The notes below the pieces were generated by a model, which saw nothing but the letters and a program-made list of their open reading frames with translations, was not told the origin of the DNA and ran no database searches. Shown piece by piece: positions 1-12,510 of a stretch of DNA of 64,000 bases. The DNA comes from Opeltia flavorubescens (lineage: Eukaryota; Ascomycota; Lecanoromycetes; Teloschistales; Teloschistaceae). The first letter of the stretch is position 1, and the number at the start of each line of letters is the position of its first letter. The stretch covers positions 1,240,001 to 1,304,000 of the forward strand of contig KE546965.1 of NCBI GenBank assembly GCA_000442125.1. The letters run 5' to 3'. The translations under genes were made by a program, and so were the position numbers.

Positions 1-322
1 TCGCGAAGACATCCGTCCAGGAACCCTCCACAGGCAACGCTCCCGCCAAAAGGTCCACTACAACTTCGCAGTCGCCCTCGATCGAGGAGCGTGGCAGTCG
101 GAAATCGTTGTCCGGAGCGTAGTAGTGGAATTCGCCGGGTGCCAGGGGGTCGTTGCTGCTGGTGGGGAGGAAGCTGGATGCGAGGGCTTTGGCACAGTTC
201 TGAGTGCTGCCGGTGGTGCGGGAGGAGAAGCGGGATACGGAGGGAGCGCATTGGAGTTGCGCGGTCGTGAGAGTGAGGAAGGGGAGTAGGAGGAGAAAAG
301 CTGGTAAGGAAGAGGATTTCAT
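1..322 (-). CDS. Small secreted protein, N-terminal part (cut by left edge)
   Basis: An open frame starts at the ATG at 322 on the minus strand and runs off the left edge, giving 107 codons. The first about 21 residues form a clear signal peptide: MKSSS, then a Leu/Phe-rich core, ending at TTA before QLQCAPS. The mature part has spaced cysteines (QLQCAPS, TQNCAK, EGDCEVVVDLL) and the stretch EFHYYAPDNDFRLPRSS. This layout resembles a common class of ascomycete secreted proteins of unknown function that have a short Cys-containing domain ending in a Trp-Thr-Asp-Val-Phe-like motif, which is present here near base 5. No catalytic motif is visible. The pyrimidine-rich plus-strand stretch at about 330-460 lies upstream of the start. 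The secretion call is firm; the function is unknown. Confidence 0.6.
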   Translation of the reverse strand, partial: MKSSSLPAFLLLLPFLTLTTAQLQCAPSVSRFSSRTTGSTQNCAKALASSFLPTSSNDPLAPGEFHYYAPDNDFRLPRSSIEGDCEVVVDLLAGALPVEGSWTDVFA

Positions 323-2061
323 ATTCTTTTTCTCACGTTTAGCTGAGTGATTCAACCTCGCTGTTTCGCCGTTTCCCTACCTTTTCCTATTTTTATTCTC
401 CTTCCCTAATGATTTCTACTTTTTCTCTTCTTCCTCCAATATCTTTCTCGCTCTTGCAACCTTGATTCGTCCCATTCACCCTTGAGATGCAACGTAAAAG
501 GACGTCTAGTATCCTATATCACGAACTTATAGGATTCCTTTACGAGTGTGCGCCAATCGCTTTTATCTTCGTCTTCGGGTGCACCACGCGTGTTTCTGAC
601 CCGCCCATGCGGTGCATGCGCCATTCGCTTACAACATTTCTCATTCCTCATCCACGGATGTCATCTCAATAGCCTAGAGCCGGGTCAGAGAAATTGTTAT
701 TTAGCGGGGGTTTCTTTGAAAAGCCCAAAGCATGGGTTCCTTGTCAGAAGGTTTGACATTCTCGTGATCCTCTCTCTGCTAGAGTTTTACGGTTGCTCGC
801 GGCGAGGGAAACCAAGGACCGGCTATTCAAATAATTGCTTCTGGCGTTGGTGAAAGAATGTGAAGTTGGAGCATAGGGGAGGAACTTACCCTTAAGGTGG
901 TCACAGCTGATGAGGAAAGAACTGGTTGCAAGCGTCCGGGCGTGATATTGCGTGCTGCTGGTACAGCAGGCAAGGGCTAGTCTGATCATTCACTGACATG
1001 CTTTTTCCTTTCCAACAGATCAGTACCATCTCCGTGAATGAACCAGCGGGACAAGATACAGATAGAGAAGGATCCTGCAAACGCTCAGAAGAAAGGGCAA
1101 ACGAGAAAAGACCGGTGTCTGTAACAACAAAATCTTGCGAGGAAATAATTAGATACGGCTGTCTTTTCGATGTACAAGTCCCATCTTTCTGTCTGGAGTT
1201 CTTGATCTGTGAAGCTATGAAAAGGGTTCGGGCTCAAGATGAGCAACATTAAGATGCGGCATTAAGGAAGAAACCAGCCATCATAACGTGCTTCTACTCA
1301 ATGCGGATAATTCAAAACTTTGTCGCGAGTACAAAATAACACCACGATATATGCTGGCGATTCGCATCAACTTAATGCAAATTGCGGTGCAAGGAGGCAG
1401 ATAAAAAATCTACTCGAAAGATAGGAACAGTCGTCACTGGACATCATAGAACATGAATCCGAGCTCACAAGCTCCACAAATGCAATTTTCATTTCATAGT
1501 ACCATTAATGCCTCCCCCTTTTAGTAAACCGCATGCCAGCCATCCTCCTTATCGCAGCAACGAAAAGATCCCCACATACCGTACCGTAATTATGCAAAGG
1601 AGGCCTTATCCCCATCGCAATCGAGGGAAAAAGCCGGAAATCGCTCAAACGCATTGGACTGGCACCGAATTTGCAAACACTGACAAGTAAAGAAATGCCG
1701 CAAAAAGACCAATGCTGAATAAATATTTATCCCTTCCTAGCACGTGGCTTTTAACAGCATCTTTCCGAAGAGAAGAGGTTGGATGATGAGAAGGCGTTCG
1801 TAAGTTGGGCGATTCAAAGCTGTCGCCACACGAAAGCCAGAGCAGGCCATATAATCATCAAAAGGCCGTTTATTAGATGTGTATCCGTGCCACGGGCGAG
1901 CCAGGAGCTGGATCTGCTGAAAATGGCGGTGAATTTGAGACACTACGATCGTGAAGCCCAAACGCAAGGACGTGTACCGAGGTGCTCGGCGTGTGATACC
2001 TATCAGGAATATATTGTGCCAAGCATAGCAGGTTTACTGACAATAGTGGCAGGCAACGAGT
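323..2061. other. Intergenic stretch, no supportable gene
   Basis: It holds the upstream region of the left-edge secreted gene and the downstream region of BNI4. Only short open frames without signal peptide, motif or splice continuity were seen (longest about 100 codons). Confidence 0.5.
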
Positions 2062-4793
2062 CTAGAAATAGTGTGTATGTTTCTCGGACTCCTTGTGGAT
2101 CTCCATTTCCTATCCGCTGATCAGCAAACTACTTTCTTGTCGAGTATTCTGCTATTCTACATACCATTTTGAATGTGTTCAGTTCTTCTTTGATTTGTTG
2201 GGCGAGCATTGGCGTGAGTCGGTTGCAGGTAGCGATTTCTCCTCGGCGGTCGTATTCCCCACTTGTCCATGTTTCACAGAATTGCAGATGAGGGCTAAAG
2301 CTGATATTGCGATTAATCATGCTTCGTGGAGTGCCAGGAACGATGTTGTCCTCGCCGCTAGCATACTTAGCAAGCGACATGAAGTAATCTTCGCCTTCAA
2401 TAGCAATTGAATCCGTCTTTCGATGACCGGCTCCTCGATGATCATCTATGGGTGTACTCGGTGCACTGGACGCTGGGGAATCGTTGAAGCGGGGTAATTG
2501 AGGTGTGTTGTCAATTCTGGTATCCGCGGGTCTCACAACTGGCGAAGAGTTCCCAGAACTGGTGCCATTCCCTATCTCAAGTCAGGAGAGCCGGAATCGT
2601 TAAGACAGATCCAAGCTTACTCTTCAATATCCCTTTCTTTACCGCAGCCAATACCACAGCTCGCTCCATCTCGCCACCTACAATGCTACGTCTGGGCCGT
2701 GCTCCATCCATACTTCGCTCGCGTGCAGGTGTGGCTTGGTCAAAGCCAGTCCTCGCAGCATCCACGGAATTTCTCTCCAACTTTGGGAATCCTGTGCCTC
2801 CACCAGCCTGGTCGTGAGGATCAGCATTGACATTCACCTTCTCTCTTTCGGCTTCAACGGTGACCATCGAAACCTGAGCAGCGCTCGCTTCAGGAACCGC
2901 AGAATCTGCGGCAGGGACTCCAACGACCGACTTTGGTCGGAAAAGTCCTACAAGGGAGCGGGATCCCTTCTTCACCCCTTTACCCATCTTTCTGATCATG
3001 ACTGAAGCCGAAGAAGCCGTCGATGATATTGAGAGATTATCCGTCGATCCGGTAAAGAAGTGGCCTTGGCCAGAGTAAATCCCGGCACCAATGCCACCGG
3101 CTTCTTGCTTCTGAGCAATCGCAGCTTGTTCGGCTTCGCCCTCATCTTGGTATCGGTCCTTCCTCAGCTTTGCTCGTTCAGTTGTCATACTGTTCTCTGC
3201 CGATGCTTTGCGTAATTCGGCAGCGCTTCCGAATGAGAAAGCTCGCCGTAACCGAGACGACTTCCCTTCTTTTTTACCCTCTTTCTTGTTCAAAGCGGCC
3301 AGCTGCTGAGCGGCAGGACTGTCAGGCGTGGACGGACGCGGCGTAAGACTTGGGGTAAGGGGAGATGGAGGTTTCTGTTGTATGGCGGCGGCAAAGGCAT
3401 TCTTGGTGGAAGGACTTTCTGGACTCATGGTCATTGGTTTGGACAACGGAGAAGGATTGGTAAGGCGTTTGCTGGCGTCGGAAGACCCTCGAGGCGGAAT
3501 GTTAATTAATTGAGGTTCATGTTTGATAGCGGAAGTCGCTTGTAAAGCCCCAGTGTTGGGAAGCCCATTATGGTTAGCCGCTTCACGTTTTGCCTACGCA
3601 TGATACATCAGCATATTGTTCCAACATCCGACGGACAATATAACGTCTGAACGACTCCCTATTGACCACACTACAGTATGAGGTAATGAGTCCGCAGATC
3701 AACTTACAGATGATGGTCTAGAGCTGGATCGACCAGAGGTCGAGCTTTCCGCACTGCCATTACGGCCATGGGATGATACCGGGTGTTGCGTAGGTGTAAT
3801 GGGTTGGGCTTGCCTATTTTCGTTCGGAGCTTGAGGTGCTGGACTGGCTAGCATGGCGGCATATGTCTTTGGCTGGGTCGTTGGGGGCGTAGATTGGTTG
3901 GAGTTGAAATGCTGATATTCTTTGGCGTCGAGACTGCTTATACTCCGTCTTCGATACCGCTTAGCTTGCTCTGATGATCCTGGTCGGGATACTACACTAT
4001 CATCGACGCTGACCATTTTTGGTTGATTAGAGGTAGCGATCTCGTTGGCTTGCCGTGACGGAGAAGGAGATCCTCTGTATGACGGATAGCTGGTCAGGGT
4101 CGGGGTGCTGCTGGTATGGTAGCCACCATTGTACAAATGACCAATAGTTGCCATTCCTGAACCAGAAGGGAGAGCTGAGCCACCCTGGGGTTGACTTGTG
4201 CCGGTTGGCAGGCCTGCGGTTTCGGCTCGTCGATGGTTTCTCTTATACCGGTCTGGCGCCGGTTTACTAGCATTGGAAGACGGTGAGGGATTCAGATCAA
4301 TGGCAGACAATGGACGTGGACTGGCGAGGTGGTTTACGGCAGATATAGATGAATCGTCTTTCGAGCTGTTCTGTTGTTGTGTGAAGGTATTCGAAAGACT
4401 CAGAGCAGACACAGACGACAATCGATTTTGAGCTGTCGTTGAGGGATTGGGGGATGAAAGAGGATTCGTAAATGGCGTGACTGGGGCAGAAGCTGTCCGG
4501 GTATCAAAACGTGGCATTGTGGGGTGTTGTCGTAAAGGATTGGCTGCATTGGGCGTTATGGATGGTGAATTAAAAGCGTACGAGGCCGAAGGAGAGAGTG
4601 AAGGATGACCACGATAGCTGCCAGCTGCCATCGTCCCCACTGGACCATTGTATACATTCCTTGGCATCTGAGGCCCTCTTTGATGTTGCTGACCCTGGGG
4701 TCCATTCTGAAACGCGTCGGAACTTGGAGACCGCGACTGCAACATCGTAATTGTTGAGCCCGTCGAAGGAAAAGACTGAACCATAGCAGCCAT
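2062..4793 (-). CDS. BNI4: Bni4-like protein phosphatase 1 bud-neck/septation adaptor
   Basis: Four exons by splice sites and frame: 4793-3708, 3593-2621, 2571-2165 and 2109-2062, giving 837 aa. Introns are 114, 49 and 55 bp, all GT-AG. The start at 4793 (MAAMVQSF) is the first ATG of the frame. Most of the protein is low-complexity Ser/Pro/Gln sequence. The recognisable part is the C-terminus: RNISFSPHLQF, which fits an RVxF-type PP1 docking site, then EYDRRGEIATCNRLTPMLAQ, IKEELNTFKM and, across the last intron, EMEIHKESEKHTHYF. This block is the hallmark of fungal Bni4, which targets the PP1 catalytic subunit Glc7 and chitin synthase to the bud neck in yeast and acts in septation or wall growth in filamentous fungi. 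A purine-rich plus-strand tract (about 5430-5520) marks a CT-rich 5' leader. Identity rests on the C-terminal signature only. Confidence 0.85.
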
Positions 4794-7700
4794 CGTACAG
4801 CTTTTGTGCACTGATCTGTCCTGATATCGCTGGCCGTTTCCTAGAGCGTCGACGCAGGTAAAGAAGGGCGGATTTATTGTCTAGGAAGAGGATGGATTCT
4901 ATTGAGTAGCGGAGAGCCGTCAGCAAGAGTCAGCCAAATGGTGTATATATTTAATTTCGAAAGATCGAGCTCAAGAGACATTGGGTTATGAAGTTCTCTG
5001 AAGCTTCAGGTGCAGTAGTGAGGATGGACATACGGCATTAGTGGGGAAGGATTTGGGAATGGAGAATGGGATTTGAACGAATGTGTAACCAAGGCAATAC
5101 TAGATAGAAGACAGCGAAGATTGCTGAGATCTATCGAGCTCGTCCTGATGGATTGGAAGTGACTGACTGTGCTGTGTCTTCCAGTCATCAACAAAGGCAA
5201 GAACGAAGCGATTGAAGGCACCAGGCAGATGAGCAATGACTCCTCTGCTGTGCAATATTACAAGTGAATGCTAGTAGTGAAGTGAGGCTCCTAAGGAGGA
5301 GCTTGAAGAATCGGTGAAAAGTTGATGGTGGACGAAGGGATTTCAGGACAATCCCCTGGATTGTACAGATTAGTCCTGGCGTCTGGGCGAAGCGAAGGTA
5401 ATTCCGAAACACGGCAAAAGAATGCGAGGTAGGATTGGAATGGAAGACACACGAGCACTGGGCACAACAAGAAGAGAGAGGAAGATGGGGATGCAGAGGG
5501 GGAGGAGTGATGGCGGAACACAGATGAATGTGTGTATGGGAGATTCGGTGGAGAGTAGCAGGAGTTGAAAGAGTTTGACAGGGCCCCCTAAATCGCTGAT
5601 GCTACACCAAACCCGCTGGGCGACGAACCAATGGGAGAGACCGCGGGCCGACAGGGATTTGGATTGTGACCCTCACTTGAGGAGTAAGGCTGTTAATTAA
5701 GACTTTTGTTGCGATCATTCGTGCCAAACTATGCTCTAACAACACTCTAGTCGGAACGCGTACCATCATCATCACCATCACCACCCGACCTCGAAATTAT
5801 CAATTCATCATCGCTTCAGGCCTTGGCAATCATCAACACCTGGTGTCCACTCAGCACTAGCAATGAGGACCAACATCGCCACCGCCCTCGACCGACCTGG
5901 CCTTTGCTGCTCGAGGATGGGCCTTTTTATGCTGAGCCGCACAGACCGAACCCGCTGCTGATTCGATGCGGCCAACTGCTCCATGCACCTAACCCCCACC
6001 TTCCAATACGAAACAAGATCATCTCAACAATTGCAAGCCAACCAACGCTTACACGTCCAGCTTGCGAAGAGCTAAGCGACTAATGTCGACATCCGAACTA
6101 CTCCTTCCTTTGATCTAGTCTCTACAATTACTCCTCCACTTTCAACCAGCGGAGATATCCCCGCCTACTCCGTTCTCTACAAGAAACACTCGTTGTGCCT
6201 TCGAGGTTCCTTTGCTGATGGTGGAAAGGTTCATCATGAGACCGATTCAATGGTCACGTCATGTAGGATGCCGCCAGTCCTCTCTGAACCGCCGGGACGC
6301 AATTCATTGGTGAGGCTGAAGGTTTGAACCACGGTATCCCCGCCGTTGGTTTCCAGACCACGATCCTCGCATGCGATGCTTGCAGTGAACCGGCATTGCC
6401 AAGCATGACTATGCTTTTGTTTCTCGGTTTTGTGCATGACTATGAGCGATTGTGGAACTGATAAGACTGCATTGAGACGCACGCCCGTTGCAACACTCAA
6501 GATATTTTGCATTCATGGTCTTCGGATTCATGGGCTCTCGGCGGCCAATGGTTTGACAGTGCCTGCCACAGTCCTCAGCCAACAGGCTCAGTGATTTTCG
6601 TAGACTTCCGAAGACGTCGAGCCATTGAACTAAATGCAGCTTCCCACATCGAAGCAGCATTGCGGGGCCATACGTGTCCTGACATCTCGATGTAGCGACA
6701 TACAGGCTGTGTGTATCTCTAGGATCGCCCATTCCTTTACCCCTTTCCTTTCGCTTATCTGTGCGCTAATCCGTCGCCAGATCTATCTCTTCACTCTACT
6801 TTATGAGCCCGCCACCTCCACAAATGCCAATCATTAGATTCGTCCCAATTTTCCTTAGCTTGATCCCTCATTTCCTTATGAAACATGTCAATATGTTAAT
6901 CTGGCTTTCGATGCAGCCTTCTAAATAGGCTCTGTCCCTACAAAGTAATTTTACTATTACTTGTATGAGCTTAGCAACGCTCTGATCTTAACCTGATATG
7001 CAATCATCCAGACTTACCCTAGAATGAATGCCTGCTCTGGTCCTTACGCTCCCCATCCGCCTGATTATCTCTGGATTGACCCTTTTATCAAGAAGCAATG
7101 TCCGTCTCACTCCACCATTCGCTATTCTTATCATTATCGTCGCCTGTGGGAATCATGTCCTCGAGTCATTAGGAATTGATTTGCAAATCCAGGGCGCCTA
7201 GATCTATCTAGCCATAGCCGACGGTTCGCATCAGATCACCATAATCTCCGCAGAAGTTACAGTGCGTTGTAGGAGACTTCCATGCCGTTTTATTGTGTGC
7301 TTGCAAAGGAGATTTTCCTTAAGTTACAAAACGCATGATCTCGTAGTTTTCTAGTCTCCGATTAAAAGGAGGCATTCGGAAAGAAATAAGTTATATAACT
7401 TTAATCAGCTCAACTTGCCAACAAATGCCTTCAAAACCCTCATCACCCTTGCATCATGTACGTTAGTAGAAGGTTATCATACTTCCTGAAGTCACGAGCA
7501 GTAGCTTCTGAACTAGAAATGGTTGGTATGATCTTGAGATCCGCTTCCATGCATTGCCAAAAAACGCGCGAGCACAAATACCAGACTCAGAAGGAAGTGT
7601 AAGGACTTTTGAAAACACCCACAACTATTCCCTACTAGTGAAACGACCAAATGGATATCGTCCTATAAATTGTGAGTCCGTGATATTCACGCAGGGGAGA

Positions 7701-8040
7701 TTAGGAAAGTTTCGATCAATAATGAAAGAATCGGAGATCGATACATCAATAACGATCCACACCTACTTGCAATCATGTTCGCACTACTTAAACGCATAAC
7801 ATCTCGTTCTGCTTCCAAGAGCGACTGTTGACCCATTCAGAAACTCTCCTGCAATTTCCCGCGCATACTCCTCAGGCTTAAAAAAGCGGAGACCGGCCGG
7901 AAAGTCTTGGCATCTTGGCGGGGCCTCGGAACGTAGCCTCAATAGCTTGAGAAGGATGACATCTCCAGCGATTGTTTCGATGATCAATATGCTACGACTT
8001 TGTTACGATCTTCTTCTCCCTTTTCACCTTCACTTAAGTC
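4794..8040. other. 3.2-kb intergenic stretch, promoter side of BNI4 and ARL3
   Basis: The left part (to about 5600) is probably the promoter and leader of BNI4 on the minus strand. The short CAT/CAC-rich run at 5763-5787 is a simple repeat. The remainder, partly AT-rich around 6890-7400, contains only short unrelated frames. No gene, tRNA or transposon could be supported. Confidence 0.45.
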
Positions 8041-8823
8041 ATGTATCACTTAGCGAAATCTTTGTACCTTTACGCAACTAGTAAAGAAGGTATTTGGTCA
8101 CAAGAAAGAGTATCCGTCATACAGAACTCCGCTGAATGTACCTCATGACCAGAATACTCTCTACTCCTACTAGGCTTGGACAACGCTGGGAAGACGACGC
8201 TCCTATCCGCGATCAAATCAATCTACAACTCCTCCGCTCCCTCTGCTATTGCTCAAAAAACCGTCCCAACAGTCGGACAGAATGTCGCTACCATTGAGCT
8301 CCCCGATATGTATTTGAAGATATGGGATATTGGTGGGCAACTGAGTTTGCGGAATCTTTGGAAAAGCTATTATGCTAGCGCACATGCGGTCATCTTCGTG
8401 GTCGACTCTACAGACTTAGGTGATGGGTCGGACTGGGAGGACCTCGGATCAAATGGTAGGGCCATAAGATCCAACATGAGTAGAGATGCAGACAGCACCC
8501 CCCAAGCTGTAAACTTGTCCGACTTAGGAAGGCTTGACGAGTGCCGCTTCGTCTTAGAGTCGGTGATATCCGAGCAGGATATGGCCGGAGTTCCAATTCT
8601 GGTACTTGCGAACAAGCAGGACCGAGAAGATTGCGTTGAAACGGTTCAGATCAAGGAGGGTCTAGTTAGGAAGGTCTTCGAAGGAGAAAAAGGAGGCGCA
8701 ATAAGAGATTCAAGGGTTTTGCCCGTCAGTGCTTTACGAGGTGAAGGTGTGCGGGAGGCAGTTGAATGGGTGCGGACAAGAGTCAAATGGAATCAGGAGG
8801 GCAGACCGCCAGTCATGCGGTGA
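8041..8823 (+). CDS. ARL3: ARF-like small GTPase, ARL3/ARFRP1 type
   Basis: Two exons, 8041-8089 and 8153-8823, with a 63-bp GT-AG intron; 239 aa. The spliced N-terminus reads MYHLAKSLYLYATSKEEYS followed by LLLLGLDNAGKTT. That is the ARL3/ARFRP1 form, which starts with Met plus an aromatic residue instead of a myristoylated Gly. In yeast this end is acetylated by NatC and recruits the GTPase to the Golgi through Sys1. All G boxes are visible: GLDNAGKTT (P-loop), TVPTVGQN (switch I), WDIGGQ (switch II), NKQD (G4) and SAL (G5). The family role is recruitment of Arl1 and golgins to the trans-Golgi. A charged insertion of about 30 residues (GDGSDWEDLGSNGR to TPQAVNL) separates the switch II strand from the helix before G4, so the protein is longer than the roughly 200 aa of yeast and human homologues. 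Confidence 0.9.
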
Positions 8824-10466
8824 CCTTGTACAACACTGAAGAGAAGATCAGATCATACATGCTCTGGCTGCACTTTTGACTGGGCAACAGAAGCATGTCA
8901 ACTCCCTGGTCCCTACCCTCAGATATCTGTGATGTGCGATTGCAAAGTATGGCGGCCTTGATCACAGATCGGGAACCTAAATTCTGTATGAAGCGAATTG
9001 TGGATGGAGCCTCTACATCTTCGCACACGTATTACCAGCATGGCAGCTTGCCTGGGCTCGGCGATAATCATCTCACGACAATATTTACCCAATACTAGGA
9101 GTAAATGCTTCGGAAGGTTGTACCAAGAAGCTCTACGACAGCCGACAGCTGGGCGTGACTTTCCCGGAGATACTCCTTTTCGCCTCTAAGCTTCGTTACT
9201 GGATCCGGATGTCAAACATGGACATGTGGAAGGTTGGGTAGCGTAGACTCGTTCACCCTACACCCATGGGACCTGGCACAATCGCCTGATATCCGTAAAA
9301 TGTGTTGATACGCAATCCAACAGTATCTTCGCTAGGCGTGACCCTTCAATATCGCCTCTAGGATATGGTAATTTCAATGCTCCGCCTTGCAAGCACCGGT
9401 AGGAAAATGTGGAGCTCTTATCACTGACCTCACCATAGAATTGTTAATGGATTCCGTCACGATCGCCTCATCAAGCATGGCATTGTTGAAATGCGCATGT
9501 GAAATACATAGAAGCGCTTTAAGCGCACAAAACTTTATGCTACCAATTGCTATTTCTGGTGACACTATCCCCGGGAAGCACAGTAACCCGTCGATCCAAA
9601 ACGTTCTTCTGTCTGCTGCAGGTACCCGTCGGTCGATGTGGACCTATGTTACGCTTATGAGGTACGCAAATTGACTGCCGGTGAGTTGATCGGGCAGTGT
9701 CAGTGCACTTGCCTACACGAACCGAAACCACGATCTCTTGAGCTCCGATGCCTTTCTCCTACAGTTGACACGGCTGCTCTCAAGCCTCGTTGTGAGTTCA
9801 GATTAGGATCTTCTCTGCTATGTCTGCATTCAACCCCGTTCACGGCCATATTGCAACAAATGGCTTAGCTCTCCCACGGTGAAATCCAACATTACCGGCG
9901 GAAGGAGACTTTACCCCACAATCCGGTCGTAGATGTCTCACCAAACCTAGAGAAGACCATAAACACGGGATAACGAGAAAGAATATCCCGGTGGATGGTC
10001 TGAACTCCCCGCCAACGTGGTTCTCATGAAAGTAGTAAGCGCTGAATAGCCGACAAGCAAACCTTTGTTCAAAACGGAGAAAGATAGCATTGTCAATCGG
10101 AGCTATAACAACTGGCCATGCCGAAAAGAGTCGGTGAGAAACGCTCGTCTTGACCGATTGAAGTTTGCTCAGCACCAATTGCTAGCGACCCGTCTTGTAC
10201 TTCGACCTTTTCGATGGCCGGTAACAACAATTTTACGAAATGCACGCCGAGGACTGGAAATCAACGTCATCATCTTCAGAACGACTACGCGACGATGCCG
10301 TTCATTCGAAGGCAGAGGGACAACGTAGTTCTCGTTGGAAGTGATAATTTTCAAGTATAAAGAGAGCTCTCTTCCTCCGAACGATTCTCCATTCACCATC
10401 CTCAGCATCTTCATTTATCTGTCTTCAACTCCTCAAGAAATTAAGTCATTCATCGCCATCATTATC
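8824..10466. other. 1.6-kb intergenic stretch
   Basis: No frame here has a recognisable domain or convincing splice structure. The last 110 bases form the promoter of the secreted gene at 10467, with a TATA box. Confidence 0.45.
10356..10361 (+). promoter_or_regulatory. TATA box of the secreted-protein gene
   Basis: TATAAA lies 106 bases before the ATG at 10467. It overlaps by one base the 12-base perfect palindrome AGAGAGCTCTCT (10361-10372). The CT-rich leader that follows is typical of strongly transcribed ascomycete genes. Confidence 0.55.
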
Positions 10467-11344
10467 ATGCATTTCTCACACGAACTCGTTGCCTTGGCCG
10501 CTATTACCTTTTTCTCTTCCTCCATTGCCTCTCCTGTAGCGCCCGCCCCCCAGCCTTCCAATCGAGTCAACTGCGATAATCCTAAGACAGGCGTTGCTGC
10601 ATCTTGTTGGAAGTCATTAAAAGTTGCCGATTACCTCACGAGCTGGGAGAAGAAAAACTTCGGTAACTGCGAGGAAGGACAAGCATGGTCAACATGTTTC
10701 AACATAGTAGCTGCAACCCTCCCTGGCCACGATTGCTTGGAGATCAACTCTGCAAAGTGCGTGGAGTTCGATCCCAAACTGCATTACCTTTCGCCACAGT
10801 GGTATTACGGCTCTTACAACACCTGGTGTAAGCATGGCTCTCTTCCTCTGCAAACGTGTCTGTGGCAAACCTCGCTGACAAAGAGATTCTAGCAATCAAC
10901 CAATTCTTCTCCGCCTGGTCTAACGCCATCAAAGCTATCGGTGGAGGGGATCCTTCCATCATCAACACCGCGGCTGTTCCGCAAGACATTGATGAATTCA
11001 GCGCCGCCAAGAGCGGAAACGTGGTATCGATTGACGTCGCCCTGCACAACCTGATCATCCAGGCGCCCAAAAGTGTGCAGAACGACGCCCTGGCCGCCGC
11101 ACTCAAGACCTTCAAGACTTTCGTCACCTATGATACAAGCAAAGTTGAATCGGCGAACCCGCCCATTGCAACATTATTAGACATCCGGCTCCAGCAGCTA
11201 TTGAGGCATGTGGAGAAAGATCTCCCGAGTTTTCTGGCAATGGCTTCGAACGGTACATTTTCGACCGAGCATATCATTACAAGGCAGGATCTGTTGAAAA
11301 CCTTGTGGCCGGGTAGCGATGTCATGGTTAGCATAGATGGATGA
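10467..11344 (+). CDS. Secreted Cys-containing protein of unknown function
   Basis: Two exons, 10467-10827 and 10893-11344, with a 65-bp intron that has a GTAAGC donor, a GCTGAC branch site and a TTCTAG acceptor; 270 aa. The N-terminus MHFSHELVALAAITFF followed by SSSIASPVAPAP is a signal peptide. The mature N-terminal half carries six cysteines in the order NCDNP, SCWKSL, GNCEE, STCFN, HDCLE and AKCVEF, consistent with disulphides. Segments such as CWKSLKVADYLTSW and AWSTCFN recall, from memory, a widespread family of ascomycete secreted proteins without assigned function; this was not tested. After the intron, NTWSINQFFSAWSNAIKAIG and the rest are Cys-free and helical. A TATA box and CT-rich leader suggest strong or regulated expression. 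No enzymatic motif is seen. Confidence 0.72.
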
Positions 11345-12510
11345 GTGTTCTTCGGATATCTTAGATCGCACAAAGGAGGATGTATATTATATAATTTTCA
11401 TCACAGTCGTTACCGAATTCCTAATTAGGATTGTCGAATCGCTTCAATAGCCTTGCAGTATATTCTATTCTTCCTTTGCATCTGGATTATGTCAGTCCTC
11501 AAAGCTATACTGACCGCCGCATGCATAGGATAGGTAAAAATCTTTAGCGTCTGGACAGGTCTTTGAGCGTGGCACGGTGGCACGGTGTAGAGGAACCAAA
11601 TGTATAGCAACGCGGATTGAGTCATTACCTCAGCACCGTTATCGAAAACCTCAATAGATTACTCTTGATTTTTCAGAAAGGTTTCCGCGAGTCTAGCACC
11701 GTGTTCTACTGGTTCCGATTGTGCTTTGCAAGTGCGTGTGAGTTAGTGGTGCTCTTAATGCCGCTATTGCCTTAGGGCAGGGGGGATAAAACCTGAAACG
11801 CTGCAGAGCAGAGTTCCTCTTTTGTCCAGAAAACCTCCCATAATACTCCTTCTTTTCTACTTCTACATACCAGAAATGGGGACGTCTCGCTCGCTGAGGG
11901 CACCACTGCACTGGAAGTAGTCTATCCGCCAATGCTCTTCGGCGAAATTTCTCCACAACCTCGGCCGCATTGGAGGCCCTGACGTGGCGCAGCAGCTCAA
12001 CGCTACCAACGGCTACTCCTACTTCTAAGAGAAAAAGCAGGCCCAAGCGCCTACATGACACCAATGCATCATGATGGTGCATGTGCTACTCTTGGAACGT
12101 AGTAATAACCTTATTGTGTCGAATTGCCCGCGCTGACACGGCTAGGGCTACATCTGTGGCTCACCAGCGACACTCAATCATGGTTTTCTAACCGACGCAC
12201 CGTATGGCTGGTTAGTCGTAGTGCCCGTACCAAACCGAATGTGTTGCAAGTCGCTCCGTTCGTTGGAATAATTGAGTACGGGCAATAAAGCATTTGACAG
12301 CATTAAAGAGGAGTACAGGTCATGCGTACAAAATACATATCGTCGATGCTCTAGCAGAAGACTAATTTACAGTTTCAACGCTCAATTTTACAATATGCCC
12401 ACAAGTCTAACCAGAAGTCCAAACAAAGATGCCTCTAGCTTTCGTCTCTCATTCCAAAAATGCTTTTCAGTGGAGGATAATCGATCCGAGAATGGCGGTG
12501 AAGTCCTGCT
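11345..12510. other. Intergenic stretch
   Basis: It lies between the convergent 3' ends of the secreted gene and the transcription-factor-like gene. A frame of about 130 codons on the minus strand (12082-11693) has no ATG context or motif that supports it. Nothing else was seen. Confidence 0.45.
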
